Below are positions 8,829-19,063 of a DNA stretch of 64,000 nt, in pieces. Location: positions 3,596,001 through 3,660,000 of the forward strand of contig LSAX01000005.1 in assembly GCA_001557505.1 (NCBI GenBank), written 5' to 3'. The notes under the pieces were generated by a model. It saw nothing but the letters and a program-made list of their open reading frames with translations, searched no databases and was not told where the DNA came from. The translations under genes were made by a program, and so were the position numbers. Positions within the stretch are counted from its first letter, which is position 1. The number at the start of each line of letters is the position of its first letter. This stretch comes from Reticulascus tulasneorum. Its lineage: Eukaryota > Ascomycota > Sordariomycetes > Glomerellales > Reticulascaceae.

Positions 8829-11563
8829 ATGTCCTTGTCCTTTCTTAGTTGGCGGGATGTTGAGGGCTGGGTGCCGGAGCCTGCGCCGTCAAAGGGAGGG
8901 GCCTGCTTTGTTGCTAAGCTCTTCGTCGCAATCAATCGAACGATGGCTGCACTTGCGAGTGTGCTATCCAAGACTGATGACAACGTACAAAGGAGATGCC
9001 GTAATGAGTCTGAGCGGTTCTTTCTTTGGGGCCAGGGCCTGTCAATTGTTGACGGCGATCTGGACGAGGTCCTGGCGTACTCCAAAGAGCTTCACTTCCG
9101 GGTCCTATCTCTTCTCCTGCGTCTCGGAACTGTGACCCTCCAGGGGCTATCTCGGACACCAGCTTCACTGTCCCAGGCTTTGAAGGAGCAATGTGACGAG
9201 CTACGAACATTGCTAGACACGACGGAGGCCATGCTCCAAGAACCGGAGCCCGATGGCACTGCGAGGTCATATTCGCCGTCCAATTCTGATGTCTCTGACT
9301 ATGAGGCAACGGAGATTGTGGAAGAAATTTTCATCTACGTCGACTGTCTACTAGATCTCTCCTCATCCCTGGATAACCCAGCCTTGGATATCCAGGTGGA
9401 GGGATCCGACGAGCCTCTGACGCAGCCCAGGGAAACATTCCATGTGTCTTCCGAAGAAGCGTTGATCTATTGTCGAAAGCTTCGGGACCGCTTTGAAGCT
9501 CTACCTAAATATCTTGCAGAACGATTAGCCGAGGCAAATGTCATCAGAGCCGCCGAGCTCCGCGAATTGCGATCTCGTCCTACCAAGCATGATGCTCCTA
9601 TCGGCGACGATTTCACGGAAAGTCTCTTCTCAACTACGAATCCCCGGCTCACCGAAACAACGAAGTCGACAGCCCCTTCAACTTCGTATATTGTGGAGTC
9701 ATCCAGAAGGCGGTCAAAGGACTCGTTCGAGGACAATGCATCGGAGGCGACCTTTGCTTCCTTTTCCACCACGATGTCCGCGACAAGCATGGGCCGCCCC
9801 CGGGTTCCCCCATTACCCAGCGTTCAGTGGAACGGCTTCACCTGTCCTTTTTGCTTCGTCCATGTCGCGAATGTCAAGACTAGAACAGAGTGGAAGTATG
9901 CGATCACCTGAATGCCCTTCCGAGCCTTGCTGATTAGTGCAGGAAACATGTCTTTGAGGATCTCAGGCCGTACGTATGTACCATCGAAGATTGCAAAGAG
10001 GGGGCCACGCTGTACAACCACAGCGGGGCCTGGGGTCGTCACGAAGCTTCCCATCCATCGCCGGGCTCTAGATCGTCCGAGTGCCCTTTCTGCGCTGCTG
10101 TTTATGTACAACGGGGTGTCGCTTACTACAAGCACGTGTCGGCCCATCTCCGAGAAGTCTCGTTGTCCGTCCTGCCACAGCCGGCCGGCGATGACGACGA
10201 AGGTTTCGACACAGATAACAGCACCCCATTATCATCCTCTTCGATTGCAGAAGCAGTGAATCTAGGGACTCACGTTCACCGGAAGCTCGGAGAAGATCCG
10301 CTCTCTCCAGAAATTGAGGCTGGAGGTGGCCAAGATCTACTGGTACCGGGGACTGACCCCGTGGATACGGAGCCTGGTCCAGCTACTGACAGTGGTGAGA
10401 AGACTACTGGCGCCGAACCGACCACAAGTTCTGTTGAGCCCGCTACTCAGGCAGCCGGCGGAAGTACAAGCAACGCAGAAGATATCGATCTGGACGCGAT
10501 CATAGACCTTCTCTTGGAGGTCAGAGGTTCCAGGCCCGGGAAGCAAGTTCAACTTCTCCAATCGGAAATACGGTACCTCTGTACCAAAAGCAGAGAGGCT
10601 TTTATTTCGCAGCCGATACTGCTAGAACTACAGGCTCCCATCAAGGTGAGATAAAGTCAATTTTCCGAATTTAGTGTGCTGCGGCAGCTGATATTGCTAG
10701 ATTGTGGGCGATCTTCACGGCCAGTACTACGACCTGCTCCGGAGCTTCGAGTACGGCGGATTTCCACCTGAGGCGAACTATCTTTTCTTGGGTAACTATG
10801 TGGACCACGGCAAGCAGTCGATAGAGACAATCTGCTTGATCCTCGCCTACAAGATAAAGTATCCTGAAAACTTCTTCCCTTTGCGAGGAAACCACGAGTG
10901 CGCCTCGATAAACCGGATTGAAGGATTTTACGACGAATGCAAGCGGCGATACGACATAAGGCTGTGGAAAATGTTCACTGACACGTTCAATTGCATGCCT
11001 GTTGCAGCCATCATTGATGAAAAGGTGTTCTGTACTCACGGAGGGTTGAGTCCGGATTTGAACTCCATGGAGCAAATTCGACGTATCATGCGACCGACTG
11101 ATGTAGGTCATATATCATTACTCTTGATGCAGTCGCTAACACGCTGCAATAGATACCTGATGTTGGGCTCCTATGCGACCTGCTGTGGAGCGACCCTGAC
11201 AAGGATATTACCGGATGGTCTGAGAACGATCGCGGCGTCTCGTTCACCTTTGGACCAGCTGTGGTGTCCCGGTTCCTGGAGAAGCACGACTTGGATCTTA
11301 TTGTCAGAGGGCACCAGGTCGTGGAAGACGGATACGAGTTCTTTTCTATGCGGCAGCTCGTCACGGTCTGGGGCGCACCAAACTACAAAGGCGAGTATGA
11401 TAACGCTGCCGCGATGATGAGCATCGATGAGAGCCTCTTGTGCTCGTTCCAGGTACATCCTTCGTGCCCAACTGTTCGGTGAGAGACAGAGTCACTAATA
11501 TCGATTGCGCCATGCTAGCTTCTAAAACCTGCGGAAAAAAGACAGAGATTCGGGCGTCGATAG
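8829..11563 (+). CDS. Fusion of a fungal C2H2-type protein with a protein phosphatase 1 domain (probable pseudophosphatase)
   Basis: Five exons (8829-9895, 9943-10645, 10701-11102, 11153-11452, 11519-11563) with introns of 47-66 bp join in one frame to 838 aa. Residues 1-340 are a helical region ([40 protein letters not shown]) typical of fungal C2H2-type proteins. [20 protein letters not shown] and ECPFC follow over roughly residues 340-420 as Cys/His motifs. After an acidic/Ser linker a complete PP1 domain begins near residue 536 ([15 protein letters not shown]). GDLHGQ (D594, H596), RGNHE (N654, H655), HGG (H703), ENDRG and H778 are kept. The second metal motif, normally GDYVDRG, reads GNYVDHG (N622, H626). 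RAHQ is RGHQ, and the Cys of NYCGE is Lys803. These changes hit a metal-bridging Asp and a phosphate-binding Arg, so activity is probably lost while the docking surface (LLCSF) is kept. The start codon is the least certain element. Confidence 0.85.
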
Positions 11564-12268
11564 GATATCACGTTCGTACTGCTCGCGACAAGTCCCAGCT
11601 TCACCCCAAGACGCTGAAAAAGACTCGCGCTCGATTCTTGACGAATTGTTACGGCTTTCTGATAGAATCTAGACCATTACAGCCATATGGAAGAGCGGTG
11701 CTCGCATAGACAAATATCGCCACCGTCGTGGCCGGATGATCATGACAAAATTGATTGGAAATTACTATCAAATCGTGGATCGGACACAAGAGCGCTGCTG
11801 CGCCAGCCCAACTTCCCGGCTGGCACATTATGAAAATAAGATAAGGTCTCGCATCTGAACGCCTGGATTGTGCTGCAAGACCTCGTGTATGAAGAACCCG
11901 ACGAGCCACAGGATATCTATGCGTGGCATGAGAGGCCCCAAAGCCGGGGAGTCTTGGTCAAAATCACAGTTGGTCTGAACTAACACATTTGTGCCAAGAA
12001 GGTAGAAGTTCAAATTGTGCCACGAGGAATAGGAGATCTGTGGGACGAATGAATTGCACCGGGTAGCCAGCCATCAGTCTAGCAGATCACGTTGGAGTCG
12101 ATGGAAGGAGGGCTTTGGCTTCATGCATTCATGATTACGACAGGTCCTGTCATTATGTGTATGTGCTAGCATGGAGACGTCTGCCCCAATCCATGCAGAT
12201 ATTATAAACACAGCCTCCAACAAGACGAACGCATTCCCCATGACCGCCCACATTCACCGTTGATTCCG
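11564..12268. other. Intergenic region, nothing firm recognised
   Basis: 705 bp between two convergent genes (C2H2-PP1 and P450). A minus-strand frame near 11830-12013 contains a string faintly like a kinase (SPALGPLMPRIDILWLVGFF), but neither flank supports a gene. Confidence 0.4.
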
Positions 12269-14005
12269 CTACCTCCTCGTGATCCGGAGCCAAAAGTCGC
12301 TTGCAATCCAAAAAACCGCACTCGAGGTCTTGATCGGCGCCTCGGGGTTAATCACCGCAAAGTCATATCTTCGCAAGAGCTAATCTGTTAGCGACAGTCG
12401 AGGATACAGGTGCCCAATACATACCTCGACAAAGACCTTGTTCAGCTCCATCATGGCGATCGGCTTGCCGAGACACGAGTACTTGCCAAACCCAAAGTCG
12501 AGGTCCACCGCCGCGTTCATGGCTCGCAGTTCATTCTCGCCGGCGTTAAGCCACCGCTCAGGTCGGAAGACGTCGGCATCGGGCCCCCATACCCGCTTGG
12601 AACGGCCGACGCCGTAAAAGTTGTGCCCCATCTGTGTCCCTCCCGGCACGAAGTAGCCGTCGATATGATCGCCTCCCTCCGGGACCTGCTTGAAGCCCAG
12701 ACCGGTGACGGGCGGGTAGACTCGGAGCCCCTCGCGGATGACAGCCTGCAGGTATGGTAGCTGGACGGCCTCGGCGTTGGAAACGGGCGAGCTTATCCTC
12801 CCCGCTGATATTGCTTGTTCGATTTCTAGTTGCAGAGCCCTGTACGCCGTTGGGTTGTTAATTAGACAGAGGAGTGTCATACGTATAGCTTGCGCGGTAG
12901 AGTTGGAACCGGCGATACTGGATTGTTTGTTAGGGTTGCGGGTGCAGAAGATACAACGAACTCACATGTGAATGAAGACAAGCTGGACTAGCTCGTCGCG
13001 CGTGACCCCGTTATTGATGTGCGCCTGCATCATGTCTTTCTGAGGCTTTGCTCCGGGCTGAAGTCTCCCATCGACCAGGTTTGTCGCGAACCTCACGTTG
13101 TTAGCTGGATATAGAGTATGGGGATAGTCAACTCACCCCATTAGCCTGCCAAACCCTACCTGGTCGCCTTCTTTAGGCAGAATGAGCCGCAGCGGCCACT
13201 GGTGTACAAGTTTTGCCAACCACGGCAGGACAGACACGACATTCATTACTGGTAGCGCCGAGTCGTTGATCTCGATGTACCGGTATAAATCGCGGTCCTC
13301 TGCCAAGAAACCGAAAGCACCGCCAAAGGAGATGTCGCTAATAGTATCAAGAGCAAAGTATTGCGTCTTTTCTGCGAAGTCCACGGGGAAGAAATCAGTG
13401 TCCGTCGAGATGTAGTTTCTATCAATAAGGTTGATGAAGTTGGCGATCTGTCGATCGATCCCGATTTCGAATCCGGATCCTTCATTCTCCTTGGCAGCAT
13501 ACTGCGTGATGATTAGTCCAGGTCACGCTCGGTAAGACGGACAACACGTACGGCAGGGCTCATCTTGGCCCGCATCGCCTTGTGCGCAGCTTCGTCTCGG
13601 ATCGAGACGACATTGTCAACGCCCGGGACGATGCGCCCGGAGTCGTAAAAGTTGCCCTTGGTATAGAGGGACCGCACTGCTGACATGCGGCGCAGTACTT
13701 CAGGATCTGTGCAGAGCACTTCGTTAGGCCCTATCCGGGCGAGCGGTCCTTGTGGTGCGTCAGTGCTGTGTCTCCGAATGCGGGCGTCACTTACCATATC
13801 GCTCAGCCACATCCTTCAAGTGCTCGTGGTATCGCCCTCCGACGGCGTTCTTCAGCTGCCAGAACACGGATATCGAGGCCAGGGGCGGGCCGGGAATATG
13901 ACGCAGTCGGTACCACGAGCGGAATTCCCAGACCAGGAAAGCTGCCAGCAATCCGACCAATAGCGGGGCCGCGACGTCTCCGACGTTGGGCAAGATCCCT
14001 GCCAT
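12269..14005 (-). CDS. Cytochrome P450 monooxygenase, pisatin-demethylase-like
   Basis: Six exons (14005-13795, 13748-13552, 13501-13137, 13091-12966, 12917-12425, 12379-12269) with 45-50 bp introns give 500 aa, a normal P450 length. An N-terminal membrane anchor (APLLVGLLAAFLVWEF) is followed by the hinge HIPGPP. The I-helix oxygen motif is AGSNST (usual AGxDTT), the K-helix ExxR is EGLR, the PERF-type motif is FRPERWL, and the heme loop is FGFGKYSCLG with the Cys ligand. Strings such as EGLRVYPPVTGLGFKQVPEG are typical of the large group annotated as pisatin demethylase-like P450s; the substrate cannot be deduced. It would sit in the ER membrane and take electrons from P450 reductase. An in-frame ATG at 14056 would add 17 residues. 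The next gene, a kinesin, gives no pathway clue and no biosynthetic cluster is visible nearby. Confidence 0.9.
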
Positions 14006-15095
14006 TGCGTCTGCTGTGTCACACGGGACCTGGGCGTACAGCACTGACGGCAGCACGAGTAGCTGTCAAACTCACAAATCCAGTCGCTCTGGTTTTGAAT
14101 GTCGAAAATTCCCAGGCCTGGAGCGGGGTTTGGGTCTCACATTACTTATGTACGTCGAGCTTCTCTTGGGGTTCGCATGGCCGGACCTGAGAATAATCCC
14201 TACTAGCTCGGCAGCGGGAGGCCACTAATCCAGTCCCCTATCAACCAAGTAGGCTAGGATATGCAGCACAACACGCTAACGACGTCGAGCGAGCAAGGGG
14301 ACTATTTTCCAGAAGGGCTAGTGGAATTGTTTTGACCCTTTCGTCGGAGTACGAAGTAGCTAATAGTGAAGGATACTTACCGTTCAATGTGTGCCCTGGA
14401 GTGCTCTTCGAATCTTGAGCTGCTCAAGGTTAGGTACGAATCGCGAATCGTACGCGGCTCCGGGCTAGGCGGGAAAGCCCCGTGGGGAACTGCTAAGTAC
14501 GTGTGTGGTTGCACGGGCCGTGGCGCGACCGTCCGCAGCCACAAGGGCTGGCCACGTTGTTTCCACACCTCTGATAGGACTATGCTTACTCGGTGGCGCA
14601 TATTCTTCAGCGCAGCGTTCCAGAACATTTGGAACTCGAAAGGCCAGTTGGGCGGCGCCAGCGGATACGCCGTGGTTCAGCACTCGCACAGTCATATGTG
14701 CCTCATATCTTGTAGCAAATTTTAGCCTCGCCATGTTGCGCGGACGCCGGCAACAAACGGTTTGTGTAGACATTTTCTCATATTGTAGGAATAAATGCCC
14801 CTACCAGAAGTTCAGACACAAGAAATACAATTCGAAGCACGCAATAGCCTTCTCGGGGCATCCATAAAGAGTCGGTGGGTATCCTTAAACGTAACTGTTC
14901 TACAGCATACGAGAATGACATATTGAACTGACCCGACATATATGTACAAGAACACTCATCAACGGCGAGAATACGAAGTCAAAAAGACACATCCCCAATG
15001 CGGACCGTAATCTACATGCCCAGACGCCAACCGCCAAAGTACAGGCCATGACTCCGTGTCATGATGCAATATCCTGCAACGCCAGAAGAGATCAA
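14006..15095. other. Intergenic region, nothing recognised
   Basis: About 1.1 kb upstream of the P450 and downstream of the kinesin gene. Open frames here are short and lack family resemblance. Confidence 0.5.
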
Positions 15096-18000
15096 TCATC
15101 GCCAGCCGACACTAGCCCTGCCGTTCTCTCGTCCTCGCCCGCCGCTCGCTATACCGCTAATAGTGATACGCCGATTCTTGCTGTCACCGCTGGTGACGCG
15201 CTGCCGTGGGCTCCCGCTGGCATCCAGACGGACGCTGCCGCCGAGGTTCATGCGTCGCGCCTGGCCGGGAGTGAAGGCCCTGTCGCCGCGGAAATCGGGT
15301 GGCGAGCAACTGATTGGTGGTGAGCGCCGGCGCTCTGCGCTGCCGCGCCGGTGTCGTGAGATTCCATTCGACGAGCTGGAGAGTGGACCCGAGTAGCTCG
15401 CAGACGCGCGATGGCCATGACCTAGCTGCGCCGACATCGAGGATGCCGACGACGTGCGCCTCGCGTTAGATGGCGCCGTGAACGTTGTGCGATCCCGCTG
15501 CTTCTTTGCCGAATGCAGCGCAGTGCGAAGTTTTTGAGTATCAAAGCTCGAGTTGTCCGAGTCGGACGAGGGTAAGCTGTTCTCGTCTATAACGGTCTGA
15601 AACGACTGGCGGGGCGGGCTCACCCGCGCGATCCGCGAGTTGTGTGAAGGTGGCGATAGGTTAGAGGCCCTCGAAACGTCCAAAGATCGAAGGGGGGATA
15701 CGCGATCCTCGCTCTCAGACGGCGACGACTCGACATTCAGAGACAGTGAGGGTGCTGTGGGCGACCCGTTGCCCTGCGGCGAGAGCCGGGAGGACTTCAA
15801 TAGGAAGCCAGCCTGGAACCTGTTGGGTTTGGCAGCAACGAGGCTCACTGATTCGGGCAATTCGAGCGAGGGGCTTGACTCGGAGCTTTCTGTGGACGCC
15901 AGGTATGCAGGGAGGGCAGGTAAGACGAGCGTGGGCTTCTCGGGGGACCCCTGCGGTGGGGTTGATTCTGCGGGCTTCTGTGGTGTCTTCTCAAAGTCCG
16001 CAAGTGTTCCCTCCTCTGTCTCGTCGTCCCTCCATCGGACCATCCTCCTAGAGGGAGACTTCTTCTTCACTGGTGTGAAGGAGACACCCTTGCGAGCGGC
16101 TACCGCCTTCCGTCGACGTGGGGATGACTTCATGGGTGAAGCGAAGACATGCTGCTGTTGCTGTTGCTGCTGCGCAGGCATAGCTGCAAACGCCGGAGGC
16201 GCGACTGGCTTTGCCTGGGCGATGCCGGCCTTCTTTCTCTTTGGTGTTCCCCGTTTGTTTGGGGGGAAGACTTCGATCGGCATCGTGGACCCATCCGGCT
16301 TGACAACGTGGGAGGCCGCAGTGTAGCCCGTCTCCAATAGACGCCTGATGATATCCTTGGCCTGCGCCACAGCCTCCTCCTCGCCCATTCCCAACGTGTC
16401 TGAAAGAGAGGCGAGCATATCGAACTGGGCCGTAAGTAATACCTGCGTCATGGCAGCATCGCCGGATTTGTCTTGCTCTAGTACCTCCCGGTATGCCTCG
16501 CGAGCGAAGTTAGCTTTCAGCAGCTCAGCCTCACGTGTCAGCGACGCAACCTCCCCGCAGTCTGCAGCGTCGCCCTCGGGTAACTGCCGTATGCTATGCT
16601 GAAGTGCTGTGTCGACAGAACGCTCCCAGTTAGCCCGCTCTAGCTTCTGGTGGATGTGGTGGCGGCTGGTCTCCAGCTCGACCAACACCCCTTGTGCCGT
16701 CTTCCGGATGGACGCCAAAGTGGGGGGCATAGCTTCTTCATCGCCGCGAGCGTCGCAAACGGCATCGAACGATGCGATCCACGCTGATAAGAGACCGATG
16801 CGTCGCTCAAACCCTCTCAGCTTCCTCATGGTTGCGATCTTGTCCTGGCGCTCGGCAGCCGCATTTTCGTACGCCGCACGGATCCGCTGCACGCCCTCTC
16901 GAGCAGCTGCGTCTCGCTTCTCCAATTGCTTGCGGAACTTGGCGAAGAACATGGCCTCGGCGTCCTTCTGCTGAGCCTTGAGCTCGTTGATGAGGGCCAT
17001 CTGCTCGTCGATCTTGACGAGGAAGTCCTTTACGTGGCGATTGACGTTGAAGACGTTGCGCGTGACCTTTGTCTGGATATTCTTGGCCCGATTGGCATAT
17101 CGTAATGTGTTTTGAGTCTCATCAAAGTGGATACTCGACGGGCTAACGCAGACGATCATGACCGTCTTGCAGTTGCCGCCAAGTGAGAATTTGAGCAGCC
17201 GGGTAAGCTTGCTATTGCGGTATGGGACGTGGTTGCGCTTCCGCGGGTCGCAGAGGGCGTTGATACAACTGCCAAGGGCAAGTAGTGACTTGTTGATGTT
17301 GGCGCCCTCCATCAACCGCTCGCCGCGGTTCTTGGTGGCACTTGCGCGCTCACTACCCGCAAGGTCAATGACGCTGAGTGTGGCCATAGTGTGCGGCTCA
17401 TTGACGTCGGCGTTCCGGTCCTTTTGGGCCACGTTGATCTGGAGAACAGCGTGAGACCGAGATGAAGTCGCATTCGCCTCTGTTGGTGACACTGTCCGGT
17501 ACTCATTGCCTTGTACAATCATATCCATCACCTCCTGCACGTCTCTGGGATGATGACTTGTCAGCCCGGCCACAGTAACAGCTTGGTGCGAGTCCTCGCG
17601 GAGCATCAGTCCCTGCTTGCTGCCGCCGGGAACAAGGAGATCGCGAATGGTCTCGTTGTAAATCTCAAAATACGACAGCGAGACTTCAGTTGCTTTTTCT
17701 TGGCTTCGCTCGTTGATCTTTTCGAAGAGCTCCTGCATGGTGAGGAAGATGATTCCTGGGTGTTGGGAGGTACCGGTGATGGTGTGCGTCTTGCCGCAAC
17801 CGGTGGCGCCGTATGCGAAGACGGTAGCATTGTATCCGTCGAGCACGCTGTCTAGGAGACTCTTCGTAGTACCCTCGTAAACCTCGGTCTGCATCGCATT
17901 CTCGTCGAAGATCCGATCAAAGGCAAAGACCTGGTCTTTCACCTTCTTCCCCATGGGCACGACAGATCGGGAGAACTTTTGAATGGGGTTATCTTCGGGC

Positions 18001-18367
18001 GGATCGAATACTCTGTGAATGAGAAAGCGTCAGTTTGAGTCTGGGAGGAGAGGCAGGGTCCACGCACAAGCATCGATCGTCCACAACCTTGATCACAGAT
18101 CGAATACCTCGTGTATTGAGCTTGGGTGCCGGCGCTGCTGCGAGCGAGCCATCTCCGAGGAACACCGTTCCGTCATCGTTTCGGACTCTGCAAAACGTCA
18201 GCCTGAGTATAGGGGTGTCCCTCGCCGTAACTTACAACTGCGCGGCTTCCCTGATGGTGAAGGGTCGAACTCGCACTGCGGATGTTAGCAGACGAGACAG
18301 AATATCCGAGTCGGCGAGCCCTACCTGCGACCCTAATGGACGAGGCTCCAGGATCCGGTAATCCCAT
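15096..18367 (-). CDS. Kinesin-8 family motor (Kip3-like)
   Basis: Four exons (18367-18325, 18275-18236, 18187-18068, 18012-15096) with introns of 48-55 bp give 1039 aa. The N-terminal motor starts with VRVRPFTIREAA. The P-loop GATGCGKT is near residues 136-143. Switch I reads NATSSRSH, switch II DLAGSE, and the microtubule-binding region NKSLLALGSCINAL. A neck/coiled-coil region (KDFLVKIDEQMALINELKAQ) and a long basic, Ser/Pro-rich tail follow. The tail includes a poly-Gln run (about 16160) and SPMKSSPRRRK. The insert and tail layout fits kinesin-8, plus-end-directed motors that limit microtubule length in the spindle and cytoplasm. The start is chosen because the 43-nt first exon leads in frame into the motor. 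No lost catalytic residue was seen. Confidence 0.92.
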
Positions 18368-19063
18368 CTCGACGGATTCGTTTTATCGGCAAGTCGATGT
18401 CGCGGCGCCTCGCTCCGGCAGCGGTAAACAACAGTGGCAGGCGGGAACGCAAAATGGTAGTGTCAAGTGAGAAAACACGGCGTGTGTGCGACTGCCTCTG
18501 TGGTCATGAGAAGAATGCTTCGAGAAGAGAAAAGAAAATCGTGCTACCGAGAACTTAGAGTCGATGATGCGGTTGTGGAGTGAAAGGCTGCGAATGTCTC
18601 GAAATCAAAAGTGTCGACTGTGGATGCTGACGTTTATTGTTTTGGCAGGAGCAGTTCACCGTGGCAACCGGGAGCTATTTTAGCGAGGTCTCGGCGCCTG
18701 CCATCTGAAAAATGAAAATAGCGACCCGCGCCACACGTGGCTGGGCTTTGTTGCGCCACATTTCACCTCTGAACCAAATTGTGCCAAATACCCGCTGCCT
18801 TGAAGAAAGCCGTGCACAGCAGAGAGATGCCTGAGTTTGCAATGTACATGAAGTCTGGTCTGTTTTCTTCGTCTATTTCTCAAGCGTCTTGAAAGGATTA
18901 AGGCGTCTTGGTAGTAGGACTTCACAGTGGTAATTTTGGAGGGCTCTGCTGTCACAAACAAATGAAAATGAATTGTGGTAAATTACGTTTGAAGAATTAA
19001 AGTTTACATCCAGATGATTATTCCTTATAGAATTCAGGCAAACTCGGCGCGATCGCCACCGCC
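18368..19063. other. Intergenic region: kinesin promoter and GH115 3' flank
   Basis: 696 bp without a supported gene. The side near 18368 should hold the kinesin promoter and the side near 19063 the 3' UTR of the GH115 gene. Confidence 0.45.

Noticed and set aside
11828..12013. Possible protein-kinase relic on the minus strand
   Set aside because: One string (RIDILWLVGFF) recalls a kinase helix, but no catalytic motif, flank or splice structure supports it.
15640..16326. 228-codon plus-strand frame
   Set aside because: Lies entirely antisense to the kinesin-8 tail exon; its runs (for example poly-Cys) are the complement of the poly-Gln and low-complexity tail.
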